From positions 1,550,001-1,614,000 of the forward strand of contig JAAROD010000004.1 in NCBI GenBank assembly GCA_012274445.1: DNA of 64,000 bases, written 5' to 3'. Below the pieces are notes generated by a model, which was not told the origin of the DNA, ran no database searches, and worked only from the letters and a program-made list of their open reading frames with translations. This stretch comes from Sclerotiophoma versabilis. Taxonomy: Eukaryota > Ascomycota > Dothideomycetes > Pleosporales > Didymellaceae. Within the stretch, counting starts at the first letter, position 1, and every line of letters starts with the position of its first letter. A program made the position numbers and the translations under genes. Positions 18,851 through 29,484 of the stretch are shown here, in pieces.

Positions 18851-20249
18851 TTTTGGATTGGAAACTTCATTTCGTGCTAGTTTGCTTTAAACTTGTAAGT
18901 TGCGCGAAACCGCAATGTTGACAGACAATGTCGTGGTTGACAAGGCTGAAGCTGGCCCCCCCAGCCACCTCCGTCTTAGACGCTGAGCGCGAAGCGCACC
19001 AATCATACATGGCTCGCGCATAAATGTCTGGGCAACGAACAGCACGACTAGAAACTTTAACCAATATGATATGCATAATATTGCATTTGATCGTTGGTTC
19101 TCTTATGCTCAGCAGCAGTCATTTTTCAGCGGGCTAGTGGATCAAGCTCGACAATCTTGGTTGACGACTTCGCCTTCAACCATTCTCGTCAAATCCTCCA
19201 GAATAGTCATATTCGGTCATAAGAGGAGAAGCACATTGGGCACATATCAAGGCCCAGATATAGTGTTTGAGTGAAGGGGCGGACGAGTGTGGGGACCGTG
19301 AAAAAGCAGGTCAGCTGCTGCCAGGATCGTACGTAACAGTTTCTGATCTTTGAAGTGTGCGTACGTACACAGATAATTGTATAGTGATCAAACCGCATTC
19401 CTTAATTACATCACTTCTACAGTGAGTTATTAGAGCACGTTTAAAAGAGGGAGAAAATGACATGAATTTATTAATAAGATTCAACGCCTCTTATCATATC
19501 TTAAAACTCTTTTTCTACGCTTGCGTGCCACATCTTTCACAGTAGCAGGTATCTGTTGTGTAAATTTGTGCAAGTGACCGGCATAATTAGCTGTTTCTGT
19601 CAATTTACTGCTTGTCAACTCTTCTTAGGAGCCTTGATCTCTGCGGATGTAGTTGTCTTCGCTTACAGTAGAAGAGAAATACGGTTTTGGCTACCCCAAT
19701 ACCGTTTCCAATCTATCAGATAAGCTCAGATGGTTGAGGTATTCCTGTGGCAAATGACGGTTCTGACAGGTATCGGCACTTGACATATATCACAGATCCT
19801 AATGTTTGTTGGCCGGTTTGGAGCTTTATCTGGAGAAAGACTCGTTGGGACATTTATTGTGCGATGCTCAGCTCCAAAACCAATCATCAATGATACCTTG
19901 AAGCTTTATAACGCATCTGGCCAGTCTTAACTCTATGAATTTATAGAAGGACGATCTCCCTCGATTTAGGTCTGTTTTTCTTTGGAGCATAAACTTGAGA
20001 CTGTGCTATATGTAGCTTTAGGTTCTTCTCTTTCACTTTCTGCAACTAAATACTGGGTCTCTTTACTATTTTACTTGGGAACCTGTTGTTACTTGAGCGT
20101 GTTAGCAATAGATCAAGCCTGGGCACAGTGTCTATGCACGCTTGAGGAATATGGTGCATTTACCTTTTGTAAGATGAAACCATATGCTGACGTTCGTGTG
20201 TACTTAACTCCATTGGCGATGCTTCTTATCAGAAAAGTGGTATGTCGAA
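18851..20249. other. AT-rich gene-poor interval with a kinase-tail relic
   Basis: No intact gene is visible. At 19569-19645 the minus strand matches the Lys-rich tail coding sequence found at 22370-22450, including gcttgtcaactcttcttagg against gcctgtcgactctcctttgg. Both stop codons and transitions are present in the relic. The remainder (19660-20249) is AT-rich with a few short frames and no domain. Confidence 0.6.
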
Positions 20250-21450
20250 AGCAGCCAATTGTGTAGCGCATCGACAAACGACCCAATCTCGACGCGTTTG
20301 TATCAAGAGACTGACAACCTGTACAGCGGATAGCCTAGGCTTTCTCTTATGCAGTATAATACAATGTACATATGAAGAGTATATCTCAGCCAGTGACGCT
20401 TTTGTAAAGATGTTGAGATCAGACTGTACCCGATGGATTGCGCGATGGTGCTGCTTTGTCTTTGACTTATCGCCAAAAAGGGCCTATCCGATGTCTTTCA
20501 CAGTGTGTCCTTGCAAAACAAAGAACATCTCGAAGAAGAAAAGACCCAGAGAGTATACATCAGTGCCGGAGCCGTGGCGGATACTTCTCCCAGTCTCTTC
20601 AAGCAAAGCTTCCGGGGCTGCAAACACCTTGGTAGCCAAAGCTGGACTACTGGTAGATGTTTCCTGCCAATATTGAAGCTTTCATGATGAAATAAAGTCC
20701 GTGAAGTAGATTTGATTGCCGTGGCGGATAATGTTGGTTGGCTTGATGTCCTCATGGTGTATGCTCTGGGCGTGCATGTATGCAAGCGCTAATGCTAAGC
20801 AGCAGAACCATGATTTGATCCAGTAATTGTATGTAGCCACCCTTTTAGCGTGGGAAGCATTTGGATATATCTCTTCAAGGAATTTGCTAAGATCTTCGTC
20901 ACCAGATGGCCACATCAGTATGCAGACTTGAAGATCCTAAAGCCCTTTACACTCTTCGTAGCTTCCAAGCAATCTGACGACGTGCCTATGAGTTAAGCTC
21001 TTGAGGTTTGCAATCTCGCCTTCAATCATTCTCCGGTACACTTGGGCTGGACCTTTCCTGGCAGGAACATGGACACACTTCTGTACCATAGGCTGATCTC
21101 TGAGCACATATACCTCCTCAACGATGCCAAATTATCCTCTTCTGATTGCGCCCCACGCGGTCAATGCGAGTCTTGTACCATTCTGCCCTTCTTGTAAAAA
21201 CTTTGCAGCACCAACCTGCCAACCGCACATTTCTGCAACCTGGGTAGCAGATGCTAAGGTTTTTGGAGGTACAGATGTGATGCTTGGAGACGTAGAGGTT
21301 ACTGGTGCTTGGCGGATCGCTGCTTCAGAGTTTGCTAGTTATTCCTGCTCCCATCGTCCCAAAAGATGTTGTGTGTCATCCATGATGACCTCTCGAGCGA
21401 TGCCCGGGCTGGGGAGGATCCACGGATTTGGTCTGGATATGTTCAACGAT
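20250..21450 (-). pseudogene. Kinase pseudogene (array member 3) with several stop codons
   Basis: Reading the minus strand from 21450 gives NPWILPSPGIAREVIMDD, then VAEMCGWQVGAAKFLQEG and an internal stop in the glycine loop (AIRRG stop FGIVEEV). SLTHRHVVRLLGSYEECKG follows and another stop. An uninterrupted piece (20915-20682) contains SWFCCLALALAYMHAQSIHH, EDIKPTNIIRHG and YFTDFISS. After another stop come ETSTSSPALATKVFAAPEAL and DVYSLGLFFFEMFFVLQG. Sequence order and wording follow the intact kinase 1 closely. At least four stop codons interrupt it. No long deletion is visible, so decay looks to have come mainly from point changes. Confidence 0.8.
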
Positions 21451-22315
21451 AACATGTATGCGCGCTACAAACAGCTGGCTGAAAGGGAGGATTTAGAAAA
21501 CTGTGAGATCACTAGTGCATGCTGCAACTGATCAGGCTAAGTCAATTCGCCTAGTCAGCTCAAACCTGGGCGCAAAGCGTACCAATCATGTGAATCTTAC
21601 GTGCAGTATACGACATAGTCCCAGCTGACGGCCTACCCTATTACAGGAAATAATTCATATGATACTTTTAGCCTTGCCCTCTCTTCTGGTTTTTGTAAAG
21701 TGAATGGACCAGCAATTCCTGTTTCGGCAGACTCGCGCTTAGGCATGTCTTTCTCCATGGGCGTGAACCATTTCATGCGCTTGGAACTCACCTTTCACCG
21801 CTGAGGCTCTGATACGAACCTGCAGCCTAGGGTAAGCTAAGCAGACATGAAATTTCGAAGATGAGGACAGTGAGGTAGGAGGGAGCGAAGCCGTAAGGCT
21901 GAAAGGATTCGACAACGGCTGTGGGCAGCCCCTCTTACAGTAGCGCGGGTTGAACAATGTTCGACATTTCAAATATATCATCAATACTCCCTAGAGAACG
22001 GCAAATCGATTGGGTTTATAAGCCTCTTTCGATAGGAGTTACTATTACTGCTTTCAGAGTGTCAATGCTACAACCAGAGACGGGAAGAAAGTTACAGCAG
22101 CCCTTGTGGGAGCTAGGCATTTAAGGGACAGTGAGATGCAGGACCGAAGTATATACCGACGTACACAAGTTGTTATACAATGCTTTTCTAGGTCTCCTTT
22201 CAGCCCTGAATTACTGTCTATCACAGATTGTTTGCGCACATCTACAAGAGTGGGATTAGGATTTGTGTTTCAAGAATAAGATACAATTCATATCATGATT
22301 TCTGGGAACCCCAAT
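21451..22315. other. Gene-poor interval, 865 bp
   Basis: Between kinase pseudogene 3 and the Lys-rich tail frame of kinase 4. Short frames have no recognisable content. A moderate AT bias continues from the neighbouring relic. No repeats or RNA gene seen. Confidence 0.4.
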
Positions 22316-22810
22316 CTATGCTTCTGTACTAGGTCTTTTAGAATAGCTAGGTATCTGATTTTTGGAGTCACGCGAGCGACCTGCACGCTCAGCGTGTTTT
22401 TGTCGATTTACTGCCTGTCGACTCTCCTTTGGAGCCTTTTTCTCCTCAGACCTCGCTACACTTGGCTTGATGTTAATTACCTCTACATCCTCAAATTGCT
22501 CTTTTGGTCTTTCTGCACCGTTGTGCTTCTTGTCCAGTCTCTTACTGTCTGTCTTGATCGTTGCAGCCTTATCAGTCTCTTTTGCCTTTCCCTCGGGTCT
22601 CTCGTCTTTCGTCCCTCCTCCAGCATTGTCTGTCTTCTTTGAGTTGACATCTCCTTGCTCCTTCTCCCGTGACTTCTCAACCTGTGGCTTGATTCCCTTA
22701 GTTTTCGTCTTGCTGTCTGTCTTGCTGTCTGTCTTCGTCGATACATTGACTTTAGGAGCTGGAGGCAAGAGAGAATGACACCCATCGTCCTCCACCTTTC
22801 CAAGGGGTTG
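22316..22810 (-). other. Lys/Glu-rich tail frame directly after kinase 4
   Basis: The frame of kinase 4 continues past its TAG stop at 22811-22813 as a coding-like tail to a stop at 22316. It holds KTDSKTDSKTKTKG, KEKEQGDVNSKK-type charged repeats, and ends KAPKESRQAVNRQKHAERAG, SRDSKNQIPSYSKRP. There is no ATG near the beginning; the first start-like codon is GTG. A decayed copy of the end of this tail lies at 19569-19645, next to kinase pseudogene 3. The simplest reading is that the tail once belonged to the kinase and was cut off by a nonsense change (CAACAATAGCAACCC), or is joined by splicing that I could not find. Confidence 0.5.
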
Positions 22811-24199
22811 CTATTGTTGTAGAATATGCACAATGTCCAAAGCCGAAGGCCTGGATTTCCTCTTTTCCCTTAGCATTGCGTGCAAACAAGTCTTCCATAG
22901 CTGAAGGCCTCGATACGACCTTAGCTCCTTCGTGAACCACACCCTAAGTCTGTCGAGAGCCTCGTGATATGATTGTTTCCTTCCACTCTTATCCGACACC
23001 AGAACAAATTCATGCATCTCATCCAGACTCTTATTAAAGACTGTAGTCATCTCAGCAAATACTAAGCCTAAAGAAAACACGTCAGATTGTCGACCATGAG
23101 GCACTTTGTAATTCCAATTGCCCCTCTCGTCTTTGCCATCTTTCTCGGCATTGCCGGCCCGAATATGGATTTGATCGTCTGAGGTATCGAGAACCTCTGG
23201 AGCAGCGAACCGACGAGTGTATGCCACTGCCCCGGTTGTTGCCGTCTCAAAATCAGGTTTGAAGAGCCTTGAGGAACTGAAATCGGTGAAAAAGACAGTA
23301 TCCCCACGGTATATCACGTTGGTCGGCTTGATATCCTCATGACGGACACCTTCCATATGCATGTAAGCAAGGGCTGAAGCCAGACATGTAAACCACATGC
23401 TGAATCTCCCCTTATATTTCTCCCGTTCCGATTTGGACATTCCGGGAAATTGATGAATGAGGGTCTCAAGATCCTGTTCGCCAACCGGTGCCATAATCAG
23501 ATAATAGGCAGTGAGTGCTTTGGACGGCCGTTCTCGATAGCAGTCCAGAATCATAACGACGTGCTCGTGCTTTGCGCGCTGCAGGTTTCCTACTTCACGC
23601 TGAATTCGATCCCTCTCTTCCTCGATGTCCTTTTTCTTGCGAGTTTGAAGGTACATGCACTTTCTTGCTACGATGCCCGTGTACCCTTTTGCTGACACCT
23701 TGTCGACCGTACCAAAGCTACCCTTGCCAATAATACCTTCAGTAACATACCCGAATGCAGCACCGGCATTTGAGCCCTCCCAGACAGACTTATTATCATC
23801 CTCGAGCAAACTCTCTAGAGCATCGGAAAGATCGACGCATGGCTTCCTGTTTCGTGCTTGGCTTTTCTTGCTCGCTCCAACGTCGGGCAGCGGAACTTCT
23901 AGGTGATCATCCTTCTCTCTTTTTGACTCTTCTTTTTCGTTCGATTGCCGTGTCGTATTCTCGAGCGGCAGAGGTGAATCAGACCTGACACGGTGGTCTT
24001 GGCTTGTCGTTGATTTTCCACGCCTTCGACCCGTGTTGGAATCTTTGTCATTCAAAACAATGATCCAGTAGCCGTGAGCTCCGTTTTGATAGCCTTCTTG
24101 GTAACCGTCTCCAGTCCTCCTACACTCGCGTTTGACGCTCTCTAATGAGACGTTGGGCCAGAAGAATGATGGCGGCTCTAGTTCTTTGGGTGGTCCCAT
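22811..24199 (-). CDS. Ser/Thr protein kinase (array member 4, best preserved)
   Basis: A 462-residue frame starts at the ATG at 24199 (MGPPKELEPPSFFWP). The N-terminal part includes GYQEGYQNGAHGYWIIVLND, resembling the GYWIT segment of pseudogene 2, then a charged disordered stretch. The kinase domain starts near residue 158 with IIGKGSFGTVDKVSAKGY, a complete glycine loop. VARKCMYL carries the lysine, and HEHVVMILDCYRERPSKAL leads to the hinge. VRHEDIKPTNVIYRG is the catalytic loop, FFTDFSSSR the DFG equivalent, RRFAAPEVL the APE motif and SDVFSLGLVFAEM the F helix. All catalytic residues are present. Helix-I-like RPSALDIVHILQQ ends the domain directly at a TAG, beyond which the frame continues as a Lys-rich tail. 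Orthology to a named kinase is not evident; such divergent kinases are expanded in fungal accessory genomes. Confidence 0.82.
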   Translation of the reverse strand: MGPPKELEPPSFFWPNVSLESVKRECRRTGDGYQEGYQNGAHGYWIIVLNDKDSNTGRRRGKSTTSQDHRVRSDSPLPLENTTRQSNEKEESKREKDDHLEVPLPDVGASKKSQARNRKPCVDLSDALESLLEDDNKSVWEGSNAGAAFGYVTEGIIGKGSFGTVDKVSAKGYTGIVARKCMYLQTRKKKDIEEERDRIQREVGNLQRAKHEHVVMILDCYRERPSKALTAYYLIMAPVGEQDLETLIHQFPGMSKSEREKYKGRFSMWFTCLASALAYMHMEGVRHEDIKPTNVIYRGDTVFFTDFSSSRLFKPDFETATTGAVAYTRRFAAPEVLDTSDDQIHIRAGNAEKDGKDERGNWNYKVPHGRQSDVFSLGLVFAEMTTVFNKSLDEMHEFVLVSDKSGRKQSYHEALDRLRVWFTKELRSYRGLQLWKTCLHAMLREKRKSRPSALDIVHILQQ

Positions 24200-25508
24200 G
24201 ATCGAATAGACTCGTACCACAAAGCCAAAAGTAAGTCGATTCGAAGGAGTTGTAGCACAGCGTTGCCCTTTCGTATTCCGTGAGACTCGAAGCGGGGAGA
24301 ATGAGGGGTTGTCTTCCCAGGAAGGAGGCTGAAGCTGACCGATAACGCTGAACTTACCATGTCAGGCGCCAAGGTCCACCAATAGCAGGTGCATGAAATT
24401 GCAGTCTTGCATACTTGCAGCCCACTTATGGGGCGCGATAACTATCAAAATTACGAATATGACCACTCGAAGGCGCTGCGGTTTTCTTATTCAGTCATGG
24501 TGGATATCCGAGACCCAATACTCGGCACTCGTTGCGAAAGACTGCGCAGACTATACTCAGAGACCATGCTTGAGGTTCAGTGTCGCAGCAAAACATTGTG
24601 GGATTGCGGGTGAGACGCCTCGGCTGTAGGCGTTTGCTCAGCAGACCATGGGTAGACAATGTCGGGTGGGTCGACTTGAAGTCCTGGTGCCTTATATTTC
24701 GCCTGCAGATCTGAAAGGAAGAATCTGATTACCTGGTCAATAAGGCAGGCGATGGGTGCCAACGGGCCGCGGTAAACGTCAAGAGAGGCTAGCGTGGGCA
24801 TCTCACGACCCGCCACCATTTAGAGATGTGACATGGATTACTCGAGTCTTTATTGCAACTTCTCCATCCTAATTTGACCTCTAATGCAGATGCTTCAAAC
24901 GAAGATTTTACAAATGGTAGAACAGCCCGATACCAACAAACGCGATGTTGTTCTCTTCAGCCAAATTCGAATCGAAAGAGGCGAGGCCTGCTTCGGCAGC
25001 AGGGTCATGCATTGCATCACGTCCTAGTGATGGAGATACATGTCTTTTCCCAAAAGAGTTCTTCAGGTCGCCGGGAAAGTGTACTCGCTTTCTATATTGC
25101 TCTAGATCACACCCGTCTCGGCTTTATTAAGATATTGGGACGGCGCTGATTGATGCTGGAGAAATTCACGGTCATACGGGATAAGAGCGATCGATCTCAA
25201 TCCACCCATGCGCCATGTGCAGTGATTCCTTATCGCTCAGAATCTTAGTATTCGATCGAAAGTCTTGGGATTAATGGCGAGAACATGTATACTTTCTTTG
25301 TGTATGGGCTACACTGGAGCTTTTGACAAGTGATGCAATATCAATCAATCAACTGCTTTTGCAGCTAGCCTAAACTAGGTTTCTGTCTTGTTGAGCCTGT
25401 TTGATAATGGCTAGATAACTTTTTTGGCGCATTCATGCAGCTAGTTCTTGCTTGATCAAAGACCTTTCAAGTTTACTCCATTCAGAAATGTAAGGAGTGT
25501 CAATTTAC
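24200..25508. other. Gene-poor interval, 1.3 kb
   Basis: Between kinase 4 and the T5orf172 gene. One 80-codon ATG frame on the minus strand (24819-24577; MVAGREMPTLASLDVYRGPL) looks slightly coding-like but has no family that I recognise. The remaining frames are short. It could be a relic of another accessory gene. Confidence 0.4.
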
Positions 25509-27107
25509 CTATCTGGCTGAAATCTTCTTGGTGGGCACCGGATTATGTCGTAAATTATGCAACTCCCGAGCCATGGTGACAAAAGTGCCAATGACGGATG
25601 CAGCCATGAAAGTGAATGTGGCAGGGTGCTGGATGACAACAAAAGTGACCGTCCAGGCAATCATAGCGTTTACTGGCCAATAAAACCTCCAGACCATTTC
25701 CCACCAGGTCCAAACTATGTACCTGAATCGATCCATAAGAGTTGGCGACAAGATCTGATCCCAATCTTTTCGTAGTGTCTCAGTATCAAGGTCTTTGAAG
25801 AAGCGTCCTCGAAGTTGGACCAGGTTCCTGAAAAAAGGTTGAAGTTCTTTCGAATTCGCATCGTAAGGAACTTCATCGTCAACAAATTTCGCCCATTTTT
25901 CCACGGATGCCTTAGAAAATTCCTCGGTGGTTTCGAACCATTCTCCATGCTTTTTGCCACAGATCTGGCATATGTAGGGTCGGCGGAGATCCGAGAGATA
26001 TGCGTGAACAAGGCCTTCGGTCCGGACATAATAGTTGACTGGACGACTTTTTTTCGCCACTAATTGAAGACCACAAGAGTATTGTATCTGTTTGAGGCGC
26101 TCATCTGTCTTTTTAGCCCTCCCAATCTTGTACAAGTGGGGTCTTCCTGGATCAGAGAATACATAGACGTGTCCTTTCTCATCTTTTGGCGTAAGTTTCC
26201 GCTCAAGCTTTTCTTGTAGTTTGTGGTGAAGTTCCAAGCCCCTTGTCTGGGCTCCACGGAGGATTTCCGTTGGCGGTCCTTCTAGATATAAGCCGTCCTC
26301 TAGATCGAGCGGTTGTCCGCTACGTGTTGTCGCGCGAAAAAGCCCCAGACAATGTTCTTCGGCCTCGGTAGGCAGGGCTTCATCTGTAAGGCTCGATGAT
26401 CTCTTACTCGGTGAGTTACCTGTTGCTTTGGAAATCTCCTCGCTGCTATCTCGCTTACGAGTCGAGCTACGAAGCTTAGAAGCTGACTCATATTTGCCAT
26501 CAGCTCCGTGGCACCGATGATCTAATTCTTTGTCGTATCTTCTTCTCATATGCTCTTCTATTTCCCCCCCTTCCTGCTTTGCCATGTTTTCTGCAAATAA
26601 CTGCTGCTTCAAGTCTGAGATTCCTCCTTCAACTTCCGCCGCGTTTTCTTCTCCCTGTAAGATTTCCTTGCATTTTCTACACTCTGTTTTATGGTTTTCC
26701 AGGTAGTACCCTTGTCTCGCATATGGTTTGCCACAAGGAGAGGTGTATTTCTTTTCCCTCAAGTCTTGATTCGATATCGCTTCATTATCGATTGATCTTG
26801 CTTCAGTCTCTGCTGCACATCCGGTTACAGACTTAGTTTTTTTGGCCAACAGATGCGGCGAACTATCTGGAGTCTTTGGCTGTTGAGACTTCGGTGTTTG
26901 TTTGGACCGAGAACGAGGTGGGAGCGGCGTGTCTGGTGGCTCATCATGCAAGTGCTCTTGGTCGGATGAAAACGAAATCTTGCGCTTAGATGAATTACAT
27001 CTTGCAGCTAGGCTAAATGAGCTGGAGAAATGAGACGAAGCCTCACTAAGCGGGGCCGGTTGAGAGTGAAGTATCCTTGGAGGTGATCCAGACATCTGAA
27101 AAGTCAT
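25509..27107 (-). CDS. T5orf172 (MUG113-type, GIY-YIG-like) protein with C-terminal membrane segment
   Basis: The frame runs from the ATG at 27107 (MTFQMSGSPPRILH) to 25509, 532 residues; the open frame further upstream starts only with TTG. The first 150 residues are Ser/Pro-rich and basic. Around residue 150, SPCGKPYARQGYYLENHKTE followed by CRKC looks like a degenerate C2H2 finger lacking its first Cys. A charged linker follows. The T5orf172 domain (residues about 310-420) begins GHVYVFSDPGRPHLYKIGRA, with the two-strand VYV/YKIG core of the GIY-YIG fold, and continues with SRPVNYYVRTEGLVHAYLSD and the C-x2-C pair QICGKKHGEWF. Near the C-terminus are two hydrophobic helices (AMIAWTVTFVVIQHPATF, FMAASVIGTFVTMA). 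T5orf172 proteins include fission yeast Mug113; biochemical function is unclear. It sits just beyond the kinase array. Confidence 0.82.
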   Translation of the reverse strand: MTFQMSGSPPRILHSQPAPLSEASSHFSSSFSLAARCNSSKRKISFSSDQEHLHDEPPDTPLPPRSRSKQTPKSQQPKTPDSSPHLLAKKTKSVTGCAAETEARSIDNEAISNQDLREKKYTSPCGKPYARQGYYLENHKTECRKCKEILQGEENAAEVEGGISDLKQQLFAENMAKQEGGEIEEHMRRRYDKELDHRCHGADGKYESASKLRSSTRKRDSSEEISKATGNSPSKRSSSLTDEALPTEAEEHCLGLFRATTRSGQPLDLEDGLYLEGPPTEILRGAQTRGLELHHKLQEKLERKLTPKDEKGHVYVFSDPGRPHLYKIGRAKKTDERLKQIQYSCGLQLVAKKSRPVNYYVRTEGLVHAYLSDLRRPYICQICGKKHGEWFETTEEFSKASVEKWAKFVDDEVPYDANSKELQPFFRNLVQLRGRFFKDLDTETLRKDWDQILSPTLMDRFRYIVWTWWEMVWRFYWPVNAMIAWTVTFVVIQHPATFTFMAASVIGTFVTMARELHNLRHNPVPTKKISAR

Positions 27108-29154
27108 GATGGTATAGCTCACCGAGGATTCTGATTTGAAACTGTTTAAGCTGGACGTAACAAACTCATTGAAGAATATATATCCATGTACCAAGAGGCG
27201 TTAGTAGCCGCAAGTAAAGTTAAGGGGCTTCAATAAACGTGGCTGGCTTCCCAACTGCTACGCAGGCCATAATTTCAGCTGGTAAAATGACTCAAGGGTG
27301 CTCAAGTCATCTTTTTGGGCACCCGAACAGATCGATCTGCAATTACAGGCGATACTTACGTTTCGATTGTAAGCACTCATTTTAGTCTGGAATATATCTA
27401 GACACAAAGGGAAGGAGAGAGGTGCGTGTGCGTTTGACATGAGCGCTAGCAACATCAGATATGATCCTGCAGATTTCTTCGTGTTTCATTTTAAGTGAAA
27501 GGTAGTGCCTAAAACGGAGCGGACGGCAGAGACGATGTTTGAGGCGCTCAAACCCAGAACATGGTCAACGGATAAGGTATCGTCTACATCATGCAGCCGA
27601 GAATTGGCACAATTGCCGTCAAATCTTTTCGGTTAGTTGCTGTTTCATTTGCAACTCTGAAGTTTGTTAGCTTGGAGGCACAGCCCAATCGGAGAAATTG
27701 CCATGGTGAAGACATATTTTGATTTAGCGTCGTCCAGACCTCTACGGGTGAAGCTCGGCTCTCTTCGTCAAACCGTTTATCAAAAGAAGTCGAAGTAACG
27801 TTCGGCGGAATGTATTCGGTTTGGAGTTGTGGTGAGAAATCACTGCACAAAAATAAATGTAGTGACTTTGGCGCTGGGATTCCCGACTTTACCGGCTTGT
27901 TGGGATAACTAGAATCCTTCGCGCCGCGCCGCAAAGCCGCATATGCCAACCGTTTGCGTCCAATCACACATAGTATACAATCGAATCCAAAATTCTAGCC
28001 TGAATGACTGCAGTGCCAACCTCAGGGAAGTGAGCATGAAATTGGGCCCTGCAGTCTGGCTATACTATGAGTGCAAGAGATCTCCAAGAAAAGTCTCATA
28101 AGCCCACCCAAAGACCTCCTTGAATTTAGGTTGAATCCAACCACTATGAAGCGAAAATAGAAACGGCTGAATCGCAACGACTGGTTTGCACTCGGGCCGG
28201 AGAAAACTTTGCCCAAGTTCGGAACGGCCAAAAACCGTGAGAGGTGCTTCTGGTGGGTTGATTCTGCAAACGCACTCTGGGTGACAGTCTTAGCTTAATG
28301 CTTGGTCAAGAAGCCCGTAGTACCGAATATGAAGTGGTCTTAGAGGATGCTGTTTGGGTTATTTACGAAGTCGATGACATGTTGGCTGTAGATGACTGTG
28401 AAATTCAGCTCAGTTGGAAGCGCAATTTCGAAATCTTCATGCTTCCAACTGCACCAAACCATGTTGAGGGAAACAAAGATAATATGCTTGAACCAGTTAG
28501 GGGCGCCAGGGAGGAGGTCAGTTTTCTCGGTGAAGTACTTGAGCATTTTGAGGTTCATCCTATCGAGCTTCTTATTGCGCCGTAAATCTTCGAGAACAGC
28601 CAGCTGTTTTTTCTATGTTGTCATTGTTACTAGATTATTGAGGAAAGTGTACATGCGTATAATATCAATATGCGGATGACGATGGCCCAAAGTCGATATT
28701 CTAGAGAGTTAAGAGGCGGATGTAATAATGTTCCGAACATGGGTTAGTTTAAATACACTTGAGAAGGGGCTTCGGTAGAATAGGAGTAAACAAGGCCACT
28801 GAAGTAGCATCCTACTATCACTCGATTCCCTGAAACGAGAAGTAATGCGGTCTCTCTAACAGTGTATGTTTGAGAAGCCAGGGTTTTGAGACTATACATC
28901 GATTTTGTCTACACATTTGGCGTTAATGTACTCAAAGGGCATCATATGATCATCTCTGCATTTACACAAGAAGTACAGCATCGAACGAAGGTTTCAGAGG
29001 ATGTTACATGAATGTTCGCCCATACATTTGAGTTTCATATACATATTCTCCCACCTTGCTGCTATGTCATGGACCTTAACATAGCCGGGCCGAAATCCAA
29101 TCACCAGACTGTGAGTCAAAGTACACCATACATCCGTGAAATCTTGCACATCTC
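27108..29154. other. Gene-poor interval, 2.0 kb
   Basis: No gene could be supported. A 95-codon plus-strand frame at 28298-28585 and an overlapping minus-strand frame (28558-28340, containing PNWFKHIIFVSLNMVWCSW) are the only coding-like pieces, and both lack recognisable domains. A 127-codon minus frame at 27967-27584 has a GTG start only. The sequence may hold decayed accessory genes. Confidence 0.4.
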
Positions 29155-29484
29155 TCACTGCAAGTCCATGACCCGATTCACGTGGCCGCTCACAACTCGT
29201 CCTTTTTCTCCCTCTTTCTTGTCTCCATCCTCAAAGAAGTCTGCTATAGCCATAAGCTCTTCGCACTCAGTGTCTTCCACCTCGATCATGTGGTCTGTCC
29301 ACCTATCCTCGAATTGGCTGATAGCTTTATCTATTTCCTTCGAAGTGAAACCTGCCATCTGACACATGTAGATCTCTTGAAGACATAGAGCTCTGCCTTC
29401 AGCATCGAGTCGGTCGTGCAGCATGATACCGTGTGGGTGGCGGCGGATGGACTTGGGTTTTTTTTTCTCTGCGTCTCCAGCCAT
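29155..29484 (-). CDS. Small hypothetical protein
   Basis: A single frame of 109 residues from the ATG at 29484 (MAGDAEKKKPKSIRR). It is highly charged, with a helical centre (GRALCLQEIYMCQMAGFTSK, EIDKAISQFEDRWTDHM) and an acidic stretch (EVEDTECEELMAIADFFEDG). There is no signal peptide and no TM segment. The composition and the compact ATG frame look coding. No family is recognised. It could be a small cytosolic or nuclear protein. Confidence 0.5.
   Translation of the reverse strand: MAGDAEKKKPKSIRRHPHGIMLHDRLDAEGRALCLQEIYMCQMAGFTSKEIDKAISQFEDRWTDHMIEVEDTECEELMAIADFFEDGDKKEGEKGRVVSGHVNRVMDLQ

Noticed and set aside
19982..20266. A 94-codon plus-strand frame with hydrophobic segments
   Set aside because: It lies in AT-rich DNA next to kinase relics and has no homology that I recognise. 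AT-rich DNA often yields hydrophobic frames by chance.
27584..27967. A 127-codon minus-strand frame
   Set aside because: It begins only with GTG and has no recognisable domain or splice partners.
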